A stretch of DNA of 64,000 nt. It comes from Candidatus Geothermarchaeota archaeon. Lineage in GTDB: Archaea > Thermoproteota > Nitrososphaeria > Geothermarchaeales > JDFR-13. Under the pieces are notes generated by a model, which did not search any database, had not been told where the DNA came from, and was given only the letters and a program-made list of their open reading frames with translations. Location of the stretch: contig WAKB01000001.1 of the NCBI GenBank assembly GCA_015523545.1, positions 1-64,000 of the forward strand, written 5' to 3'. A program made the position numbers and the translations under genes. Below, one piece after another: positions 9,642 to 17,998 of this stretch. The stretch's first letter is position 1; each line of letters begins with the position of its first letter.

Positions 9642-10896
9642 AGCTTATCTTCATTGTTAGTATCCTCTCACTCTCAAACATCCTCGCCAGTATCACCATG
9701 ACAACTACTAGCCAGACGATGTTTACTATTATCCCCACGACATACATTTCATACCTACCTATGATTAGGTACTCGAAGGACTTCATCAGGTATACATAGG
9801 GTATGCTGAAGTAGATCATCCTGGCGTAGTCTGGGAGTAGTGAGAGGTCTATAAGAGCCCCCAGTAGTATGATCATCATAATCGGCATCGATACAGTGGC
9901 TGCGACGCCCTCAGCAGTCTTGGTGTCCTGTGTGAAGAGTGATACTAGTAGGCCTATCCCACCAGTTATCAACACCGTTAGGAAGAAGAGGAGGGTGAGG
10001 AGTAGGAGGACCTCGGGCCTGAGGCTTATCGATAGGCTCTCCTCGATGATGTCTAGGCCCTCCCCACTCGTAACGGTGAATCTCGTGCCGAAGCCTAGCA
10101 TCGCCACGTAGATGAGGAATCCCACGGCGTATGCAGCGGTGGCGGCGAAGGCAACTATCATACTACCCATAATCTTCTCGAGGGCCAGGATCTTCCTATC
10201 GATGGGGAGTGTTAGCAGGGTCTCAAGAGTCTTATACTCCTTCTCCTCGCTGAGCATTGCGGCTGATACCTGGAGTATGCTGACTACTAGGCCGAAGACC
10301 ACCCATGGCATTATGAATATCTGTATGAATAGGCTTGCCAGCTGCTGAGAGGGTAGCTCCATCCCCCAGTCCTCAACCCTGACATATACATCTGTGGAGA
10401 ATATGTCGTTTAGGAAGTCTGCATCTAGTCCGGCCTCTATCATCGCCTCCCTCCTCAGGTATGCCTCGAAGCCTGCCACCAGCCTGTTACCAATGTCTAG
10501 TACGCCCATAGAGCTGAAGGATACGCTCCCGATCCTGACCTTAACCTCTATACTACCCCTCTCTCCCGAGAGGTATGACTCGGTCAGGTTCTCGGGTAGG
10601 ATGAATAGCACTACGTAGTCCAGCACATCTATCTGATCAGGCTCTACAAGCTCAACCGTTATGTTCCTATCCCTCAGATACTGGATAAACTTCTGGGAGA
10701 CCTCGTCCTGATCCAGGTCAACCACGTATACCGTAAGGGTGGCTATCCTTTCCTGGGCGGTCTGGAAGCCGAGGTTGTATAGATAGCCTATGGCCGGGAA
10801 GATTATGAGTGGGAAGAGTACAGTGAAGACTATGTACCTCGGGTTCCTAAAAGTCTCCTTAATCTCCTTCTTGACCAGCTCCCATAACAGGTTCAT
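9607..10896 (-). CDS. ABC-2 type transporter permease (NatB-like)
   Basis: LLWELVKKEIKETFRNPRYIVFTVLFPLIIFP, ectodomain and five or more TM, LSEEKEYKTLETLLTLPI. Confidence 0.9.
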   Translation of the reverse strand: MNLLWELVKKEIKETFRNPRYIVFTVLFPLIIFPAIGYLYNLGFQTAQERIATLTVYVVDLDQDEVSQKFIQYLRDRNITVELVEPDQIDVLDYVVLFILPENLTESYLSGERGSIEVKVRIGSVSFSSMGVLDIGNRLVAGFEAYLRREAMIEAGLDADFLNDIFSTDVYVRVEDWGMELPSQQLASLFIQIFIMPWVVFGLVVSILQVSAAMLSEEKEYKTLETLLTLPIDRKILALEKIMGSMIVAFAATAAYAVGFLIYVAMLGFGTRFTVTSGEGLDIIEESLSISLRPEVLLLLTLLFFLTVLITGGIGLLVSLFTQDTKTAEGVAATVSMPIMMIILLGALIDLSLLPDYARMIYFSIPYVYLMKSFEYLIIGRYEMYVVGIIVNIVWLVVVMVILARMFESERILTMKISFKLGVKRRLFS

Positions 10897-11624
10897 ACAC
10901 TCCTCACCAGGTTTGTGAAGACCTCCTCAAGATTCTCCCCACCATAGCGCTCCTTCAACTCCTGTGGGGAGCCCTCGGCGATCAGCCTACCGTTGGATAT
11001 AATGCCTATCTCGTCGCAGAGATACTCGACCTCCAGCATGTTGTGGCTAGAGAGTAGTATCGTCACGCCCTCCTGGTTTATCCTCTTGATCATCCGCCTA
11101 ATCTCCGTAGCATATACGACATCCATCCCCGACGTAGGCTCGTCAAGGATGGCCAGCTTCGGGAGTGTCATCAGGGCCCTCGCCAGGAGGAGGCGTCTAA
11201 GCATACCCTTACTATACTCCCCAATCTTACTGTATATCCTACCACCCAGGCCCGCCAGCTCGACACCCCTCTCTACATACTCCCTATAGCCGTCCCCAGC
11301 ATAGATCTTGGCCATCAGCTCGAGGTATTCATAGCCAGTGAGGTGTTTATATGCACCCGCCTCCTCGGGGAGGTAGCTTATTATACGTCTAACCTTATCA
11401 GCCTCCCCCACCACGTCATATCCGAATACAGAGACCCTACCAGATGTCGGCTTTAGTAGAGTAGCTATAATCCTCAGGGTGGTCGATTTACCAGCCCCGT
11501 TGGGGCCTATAAGTCCATATATCCTACCCTCCTCCACACGGAAGGATATGCCGTTTACGGCTACAAAGTTTCCATACTTCTTCACTAGGTTCTCGACGAG
11601 CACGGCCTCCATATCCCCACTCAC
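10893..11624 (-). CDS. ABC transporter ATP-binding protein (NatA-like)
   Basis: GPNGAGKST, YSKGMLRRLLLARAL, LAILDEPTSGMD. Confidence 0.95.
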   Translation of the reverse strand: MSGDMEAVLVENLVKKYGNFVAVNGISFRVEEGRIYGLIGPNGAGKSTTLRIIATLLKPTSGRVSVFGYDVVGEADKVRRIISYLPEEAGAYKHLTGYEYLELMAKIYAGDGYREYVERGVELAGLGGRIYSKIGEYSKGMLRRLLLARALMTLPKLAILDEPTSGMDVVYATEIRRMIKRINQEGVTILLSSHNMLEVEYLCDEIGIISNGRLIAEGSPQELKERYGGENLEEVFTNLVRSV

Positions 11625-11647
11625 CAGCCTAGTAATGATTGACTGGC

Positions 11648-12496
11648 TTACGATGATATATACCTTAGGATATTGTCTAGACTCGCCTCCCCCCTTAGGA
11701 ACTTGTCGAGCCTGGAGAGTCCTTCAAGCCCAATCATCACCAGCTCCCTCTCCATATCACCCAGCCTCTCATCGATCCCCCTAAGGATGAGGAGGGCCGC
11801 CCCAACGAATACCTTGGCTCCAAACCTCTTTCTAAAATAGTCCCTCAGGATCGGTAGGCTACTAGCCTCCATCTCAGTGGCGAGGACACCCATCTCCCTC
11901 AATGCATCATACCTCCTCCTAGACTCCTCCCCCTGTGGAGAGTTGTGGAAACCCTCCTGGAAGTATAGGTCGTCCTTCGTCTCCACCTTCCCGAGGAAGA
12001 GGTTCCTCCCCAGTACCCAGCCACGGGAGACGGCAGAGTCGAGTAGGGATAAGTAGACAGCGGGATCCATATCCGCTGGGTAGCCCGGGAATATGATGTG
12101 GCTAGTCCCGGCCTCGTTCCTCACAACTGAGGATGCCACGACTATGGAGTATCTAGGGATATCCTGAAGAGCACCTGCGGTTCCAAGCCTGACCATATAT
12201 GCCTGCCCAACACCCTCTGATATCTTCTTCAGGGCCTCCGTGACACTTATAAGTGCGGAGCCGATCCCCATACCGGTCGTGAAGCCGAATACCTTTATAT
12301 CTCCGTAGTACCCTGATACCCAGTTGAGACGCTCCCCACCACGCTTAACATCCTCCAGTAGTTCACCGAGCATCTCGAGCCTCCTAGCAGACCCCATCGT
12401 CAAGATATATGTGGACACCTCGTCGCCACGTATCCCTAGGTGGTATGTCCTCCCATCGCTATACTCGAAAATCAAGCCCTCGAATATTTTCTCCAA
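11648..12496 (-). CDS. Nucleoside phosphorylase (uridine/purine phosphorylase family)
   Basis: FTTGMGIGSALISVTEAL, VRLGTAGAL, VLATEMEASSL. Confidence 0.85.
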   Translation of the reverse strand: MEKIFEGLIFEYSDGRTYHLGIRGDEVSTYILTMGSARRLEMLGELLEDVKRGGERLNWVSGYYGDIKVFGFTTGMGIGSALISVTEALKKISEGVGQAYMVRLGTAGALQDIPRYSIVVASSVVRNEAGTSHIIFPGYPADMDPAVYLSLLDSAVSRGWVLGRNLFLGKVETKDDLYFQEGFHNSPQGEESRRRYDALREMGVLATEMEASSLPILRDYFRKRFGAKVFVGAALLILRGIDERLGDMERELVMIGLEGLSRLDKFLRGEASLDNILRYISS

Positions 12497-12544
12497 GGCG
12501 GGTCACCACGGCATACTATATTATCTCATCCACCCCCGTATAAC

Positions 12545-13894
12545 TCATCTCCTCTTGACATTGATCCTGGCGAAGCCGCTTATCACCTCCCCATTGAATA
12601 CGTTGTCATCCCCATCCCTATACTTAGGCGGGACATTCCTACCGTCTAGGGAGACGCTTACATATCCACTCCTAACATCGATGTCGAACTCGACACCCTT
12701 CTTATAGGCAGCCGCGTCTAGGCTGAGGAACCCGTTCCTAAGGTTTATACTTACGGTGTTGCCTGAATCCATGAGCCTCGAGTCTATCCTCACATAGCTG
12801 TTCTCACTCTCTATCTCCAGCTCGCCCCCATGGATAACAGGGAATATCTCGACCGCGGAGGAGGCTATCTCCAGCCCCATCCTACGGGCCTCTATCTTCC
12901 CCTGGCTACTGAGTACACCCCTGTTGATCTCGATCCTGAACGATTCATAGACCCTCTCGGGTAGGGATATTATGACATAGGCGTTGGAGGCATATACCGA
13001 GAACTCGCCCTTCTCCACTGTGTAGGACACGTCAGGCCTGACGTCACTCACCCTCCACCCCACTATCCGGGGGTCACCCTTCTCTATCAGGACTCCCCCG
13101 TCATTGACATGTATAGATACTTTGTTGAATCGGCCGTCATAGGTAAGCTCGAGATACTTTTCCCTCCGTGTGATCCTTCCACTCGTCTCGGGGAGGGTTG
13201 CGATGGCTGAAGACTTGGATACGACTCCCCCGAGTAGGTCGGATATGCCTGAGACTATCCCACCAATGATCTTGTCTAGGAAGTTGTCCTCTACCTTGAC
13301 TATAACCGCCTCCCCCTTCAGTTCGTCCTCCCTGCCCGGGTCGTACCGGACTATTCGGAAGACGTCCTCACACTTCTCGACGACGTCTTCATATAGGTAG
13401 TTGGGTGTATACACCGTGAGGACGTCCTGAATACTCTCCACCGTGGCGTTGAATAACTCCCTCTCCATCGGATAGATAACCAGTTTAAGGATATCGCTGA
13501 AGACCGCCTTCCTACCCTGCTCCCTGAGCCTCCTAGCCATCCTAGGAGTATACTCCATACTCATCTTGTCGCTGAAGATCTTAAGCCTCTCCTCACTAGG
13601 CTCCGTCTCCTCATCAGCCCTGGCCCTACCCCCATTCTCCAACCTATCGAGTATCTCGAGGGCCCTCCTACCCAAGTCGCTCAGACTATACTCTCCAAAC
13701 TCGTTCTTACGGAGGAGGCGGCTCATCTTCTTTAGGTGGAAGCCGAGGGTACCTGAGTCCTCTATCCCCAGCCTCTTCATGATCTTGGTATATGTTAGGC
13801 CCGGCTCCTGTGCTAGGAGCCTCAGGATACGTCTACGGGTATCATTACTTATCGCCTGGAGTATATAGTCCAGATCATCAGCCATCCACCACAC
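12545..13894 (-). CDS. ArsR-like wHTH fused to a DUF4097-like beta-helical domain
   Basis: N-terminal ISNDTRRRILRLLAQEPGLTYTKIMKRL; C-terminal repetitive strands (IEARRMGLEIASSAVEIFPVIHGGELEIESENSYVRID...). Confidence 0.7.
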   Translation of the reverse strand: MWWMADDLDYILQAISNDTRRRILRLLAQEPGLTYTKIMKRLGIEDSGTLGFHLKKMSRLLRKNEFGEYSLSDLGRRALEILDRLENGGRARADEETEPSEERLKIFSDKMSMEYTPRMARRLREQGRKAVFSDILKLVIYPMERELFNATVESIQDVLTVYTPNYLYEDVVEKCEDVFRIVRYDPGREDELKGEAVIVKVEDNFLDKIIGGIVSGISDLLGGVVSKSSAIATLPETSGRITRREKYLELTYDGRFNKVSIHVNDGGVLIEKGDPRIVGWRVSDVRPDVSYTVEKGEFSVYASNAYVIISLPERVYESFRIEINRGVLSSQGKIEARRMGLEIASSAVEIFPVIHGGELEIESENSYVRIDSRLMDSGNTVSINLRNGFLSLDAAAYKKGVEFDIDVRSGYVSVSLDGRNVPPKYRDGDDNVFNGEVISGFARINVKRR

Positions 13895-14002
13895 CCAATG
13901 AGATATATAGCCCCCTCGACATGGATAAGGAGTCTGTCAACTGTGCTCTACATACTTGGTAAAAAGTATGGGTATGGGTTGTCGAGAAGCCTCGACAGGC
14001 CA

Positions 14003-14248
14003 CTACTCCTTCTTAACACTGACCTCCTGGCCAGTCTCGGCGGGCCCAGCCTCACACGTGCTGATCCCAAGCATCTTGTAGAGGGCGCAGAAACCTACAG
14101 CTCCGGTTCCGATCATTACTAGGCCGATCAGTGCTAGGATGATCCCTATAGGCTCTGCTAGGAGGCCTGTGAAGTAGGTCCCCGCCAAGACTACCAGGCC
14201 GAAGACTATCCTGGCGGCCCTATCAGTCCTCCCCACGTTACATTCCAT
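14003..14248 (-). CDS. DUF2892 (YgaP-type TM) family protein
   Basis: MECNVGRTDRAARIVFGLVVLAG...IGLVMIGTGAVGFCALYKMLGIST. Confidence 0.85.
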   Translation of the reverse strand: MECNVGRTDRAARIVFGLVVLAGTYFTGLLAEPIGIILALIGLVMIGTGAVGFCALYKMLGISTCEAGPAETGQEVSVKKE

Positions 14249-14343
14249 GGGGGTCACCCTATAACTATACTGGGTAGATACTTAAAATACATATGCCCCC
14301 TTAGACGGTCTTCGATGGATTTATCTGTAGCTGGGACTATGAA

Positions 14344-15075
14344 TTGAGGGGTGGTAGGGTGGAGCCCCTCACCAACGCATTGATATTCGGCGCGATCGTG
14401 TCAGGAGTTTCTCTTGCCGCTATATTGATGGTGAGGGTGCTCCGCCTAGATAGGATAGGTATAAAGTATCAGCTCGCACTCGCCTCGGGAGTATTCATTG
14501 GCATCGCATTCCTAGGTGCATTGCCCAGGATCGTTGAGACGGGGGACGAGGCATATGCACTCCCCGTATTCCTAGGGTTCATAGCATTCTCACTTCTGGA
14601 GCTGTCGCTCGGATATCATGAGCATCACCACATCGGGAGGAGCCATCTAGGCATCATGAACCTCACCAGCGACCTTCTCCACAACTTCATCGACGGGATA
14701 TTTATATACACAGCCTTCGCCATAGACTACGGTCTAGGCGTAACCATCTCCCTAGCCACTGTACTGCATGAGGTGCCGCAGGAGGTTAGCGACTTCATAA
14801 TACTGATAAACAGTGGCTTCAGCTATGGTAAGGCTGTGATCCTAAACCTAGCCGTGTCTCTATCCACTATACTGGGGATACTTATCTTCAGCATGGTGGA
14901 GGTGGACACCCTTATGGTCCTGGGCTTCATAATGGGTAACTATCTATACCTAGCCGCTGTAGACCTGATACCAGAGGTGTCTAGGGAGACCTCGGGAACG
15001 GAGAGGCTCAAGGCATACCTCTTCTTCGCCCTAGGGATAGTCATTATCTACCTCCTACACACCTATACCAACTAA
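14344..15075 (+). CDS. ZIP family metal transporter
   Basis: DLLHNFIDGIFI and VLHEVPQEVSDFIIL ZIP motifs; multiple TM. Confidence 0.9.
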   Translation: MRGGRVEPLTNALIFGAIVSGVSLAAILMVRVLRLDRIGIKYQLALASGVFIGIAFLGALPRIVETGDEAYALPVFLGFIAFSLLELSLGYHEHHHIGRSHLGIMNLTSDLLHNFIDGIFIYTAFAIDYGLGVTISLATVLHEVPQEVSDFIILINSGFSYGKAVILNLAVSLSTILGILIFSMVEVDTLMVLGFIMGNYLYLAAVDLIPEVSRETSGTERLKAYLFFALGIVIIYLLHTYTN

Positions 15076-15689
15076 CCCTTCCTACGCCATAGAAAAGCTA
15101 TCGTAACGCTTGAGATCACTAGTAGTAGGACGATTGTGGGTAGGTATTCAAAGATATAGAAAGGCCTACCCTTACCAGAGTATTCTAAGACATCTTCATA
15201 CGTAGTAGGGACCCCGGATAAATAGTCATCGAAAAAGGTAACCCTAGCGATGTTCACAGACTTAAGACTCGTACCTATATACACTTCAAGCTTTCCGTTA
15301 GGATTATTTATTAGCCTTTCCCAGAAGTTGTCCTCAAGAACCGCTCCAATTACTATTGCCTCAGGTTTACCATTAACAACAAGAACTACTGTAGGCGTCC
15401 CTGCCTGAAAGTCATAGTCGGTTGCAAGCCTTTTTAAAAGGTTGTTATTCACCTCCTCCTCAATCCAGAACCAAGTAAAGTTCATGTTATTCTCTATAAT
15501 GTAATTTGCTAGGTCGTGACAGTGTGGACAGGGTCTCCACCCATAAACATATAGCGTGTAATTATTCTCCACTTCTAGACCACTAACCGTCGTAGTCATA
15601 GTTCCTATTACATAGCCTGTTAAGAGCATTGACAGCAGAAGTATTAGTGACACGTGAGAATAGGATATCTCAACTCTCATTTTACACAC
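15072..15689 (-). CDS. Membrane-anchored thioredoxin/glutaredoxin-like protein (CPHC)
   Basis: N-terminal signal anchor, YGWRPCPHCHDLANYI, AGTPTVVLVVNGKP, C-terminal TM ending WRRKG. Confidence 0.8.
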   Translation of the reverse strand: MCKMRVEISYSHVSLILLLSMLLTGYVIGTMTTTVSGLEVENNYTLYVYGWRPCPHCHDLANYIIENNMNFTWFWIEEEVNNNLLKRLATDYDFQAGTPTVVLVVNGKPEAIVIGAVLEDNFWERLINNPNGKLEVYIGTSLKSVNIARVTFFDDYLSGVPTTYEDVLEYSGKGRPFYIFEYLPTIVLLLVISSVTIAFLWRRKG

Positions 15690-15803
15690 CTATGAATTAT
15701 ATGGCTGGGCTCAGGGTACCTCGATTCGGCCATAATGTTTAAGCCGGGCAGTTCGGTCATCATAGCCCTAAAACCACCATATGCGACATGAACTATAAAT
15801 ATT

Positions 15804-16133
15804 TTATCCACCTGAATAACCCCTCTTAGATAAATATACAGCATAGAAGAGGAAGATGAGTAGAAGGATTAAAAGTGGTACATGCTCAGAAGCCCTCTCA
15901 GCAACCTCACCAGTACTCGTAACTATCGAGCGTGAAAGCCTACCAATATTGAAGGATATGAGCACCAGTAATGGCCAGTGCACCCCCTTGTTGAAGAGGA
16001 ATATCGCTGCCAGGTATAGGGCCACCAAGAGGATATTCTCATACTTGATGAAGAGGGGGATGGGTATGAAGACGGTAACCAATATGTATGAGGCTATGAC
16101 GAGGCCTGAGATAATGGCTAGTCCCTTGTCCAA
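15804..16133 (-). CDS. Small hypothetical membrane protein
   Basis: Hydrophobic ORF overlapping the FTR1 gene by 16 nt. Confidence 0.6.
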   Translation of the reverse strand: MDKGLAIISGLVIASYILVTVFIPIPLFIKYENILLVALYLAAIFLFNKGVHWPLLVLISFNIGRLSRSIVTSTGEVAERASEHVPLLILLLIFLFYAVYLSKRGYSGG

Positions 16134-16942
16134 ACTACCCCCCTCAGGTATAGATATAAAGCCATCCCTAGATACCCAAACTGGAGTATGACCCTTCCAA
16201 TCTCCATTTTTGAGGAATACCCTATAAGCGCTGATAGTATGCCTCCGATAACATTGTTCTCATTCATTGGGTGATCATTAGGAAGGTTTAGATTATATAC
16301 ATATGTCCCTAGAGGATCAACAGCGACCCCATTCTCCTCCATATACTCAAGTGTCTCGTGGACCGCATAACCCAGAATACCCGAGGCTATAAAGATTATC
16401 ATAATCGAAGTTACCACAAACATCTTCTTAAGAGGTAGCCTTATCTCTAATATGTAGATTAGTGCTGCTAAGAAGATGGCTAATAGGATCCCTCCGAGAA
16501 GACCTATGATATTCTCCATAGGTGTGTACTGTCCCAGGAAGGGAATCATGAATAAAACCATCTCCACACCCTCCCTAAACGTCACCACGAAGCCAATGAC
16601 TAGTAGTGCAGTTGGCTTATATAGGTTCATGGCCACCTTCTCTCTAAGCTCGGTCACGAGTGTCTTAGCACTCCTACCCATGTGATACACTACATAAGTA
16701 AGAACAACGACCGCAAGGTAGGAACCTGCTATCTCGAACATGGCTTTATATGCAGTCAACTCATACAATGTATAAACACCTATGCCGAGCAGCAGGCTTG
16801 TTATGACTGCGATACCTACACCCATAAAGATATGCTTGTTGTTCTGACTCATGCCCAGCTTGTAAAGCGCACCAGTTAGCACAGCTACAATTAGGACTAC
16901 CTCGAGCGCCTCCCTGAAGCTAATCACGAACTGTGGAATCAA
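16118..16942 (-). CDS. FTR1 family iron permease
   Basis: Two REXXE-type motifs (FREALEVVL, FREGVEMVL) in a polytopic protein. Confidence 0.9.
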   Translation of the reverse strand: MIPQFVISFREALEVVLIVAVLTGALYKLGMSQNNKHIFMGVGIAVITSLLLGIGVYTLYELTAYKAMFEIAGSYLAVVVLTYVVYHMGRSAKTLVTELREKVAMNLYKPTALLVIGFVVTFREGVEMVLFMIPFLGQYTPMENIIGLLGGILLAIFLAALIYILEIRLPLKKMFVVTSIMIIFIASGILGYAVHETLEYMEENGVAVDPLGTYVYNLNLPNDHPMNENNVIGGILSALIGYSSKMEIGRVILQFGYLGMALYLYLRGVVWTRD

Positions 16943-17023
16943 TATCCAACCCCTCCGATTATAACACTGTTATAAAGGAATCTGGAGAACTGCTTTAAAG
17001 CACCAGTATATATGATTGGATGC

Positions 17024-17908
17024 TTAGAGGAACCCACTCAAGACGACCAGCGTCACACCCAGAGTGATGGTGGCGTTGGCCATGATAACTGGTCCCGTGA
17101 TCTCCTCATACCTCCTGTTTATCAGGTAGGAGAGCAGGAGTACCTGGAGGGGCATCGTGCTGAATATCGGTGATAACACGGTCACCCCTATGAAGAGGAG
17201 GGCTAGGTATCTGAATAGCTGTCCAAGATTCACGGTTACACCCGAGACGATATAGTAGGTTATGACCTCCCTGGATGCCCTCTCAATCCTGTCTCTGTGG
17301 ACATGGAAGGATATTAGGGTGGGGAGTGATGCCAGGTATGAGATGAAGAGCCCTGCATATGGATATGGATAGTTTGTCAGCCCATACCTAACCAGGTTTG
17401 TAGATATCGCGAACACCACCGTGGATAGGAGGCCAATCACGATACCCCTAAGATACCCCACATTCCCGAGATGGGTATATGCCAGGAGGAGTACACCAGC
17501 TGTGGAGATGAGTATTCCTAGCCCCTTCACCAGGTTAACAGTCTCCCCTAGGATAAAGACGGCGATCAGTATGGCGGAGATCTGGGTCAGTGTGACCACG
17601 GGGGTTGCGGATGTAGCCCCGGTTAGCTGGATAGCCTTGTAGTATAGGTACCTGCCTAGGATGAAGTGTAGGAGGCCTGCTGATGTGAATATGGCTATGA
17701 ATCCTGGATCAGGGCTTAGGAGGGCCCCTAATTCTCCGGAGAGTAGCGTCGCTACCAAGAACATCGGTATCCCGAATAGGGTTGCATAGGCCACGGCCTC
17801 GAATACATGGCCCTCGACGACTCCTCTTCTAGTGATAACTGTGTTCAGTGTGAAGAAGAGGGATGATGCGAAGCCTAGTCCTATACCTAGTGCATACCCC
17901 TCCAGCAA
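17024..17908 (-). CDS. EamA/DMT superfamily transporter
   Basis: About ten TM, duplicated EamA halves, AVFILGETVNLVKGLGILISTAGVLLL. Confidence 0.85.
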   Translation of the reverse strand: MLEGYALGIGLGFASSLFFTLNTVITRRGVVEGHVFEAVAYATLFGIPMFLVATLLSGELGALLSPDPGFIAIFTSAGLLHFILGRYLYYKAIQLTGATSATPVVTLTQISAILIAVFILGETVNLVKGLGILISTAGVLLLAYTHLGNVGYLRGIVIGLLSTVVFAISTNLVRYGLTNYPYPYAGLFISYLASLPTLISFHVHRDRIERASREVITYYIVSGVTVNLGQLFRYLALLFIGVTVLSPIFSTMPLQVLLLSYLINRRYEEITGPVIMANATITLGVTLVVLSGFL

Positions 17909-17998
17909 GCCTCTCCCACCCTAGAGGCATAGAGGTTTAGCTAGTCATCCTATATATATTGAATACCCTAATCTAGGTGTAGCCCTGCATCGTATATA

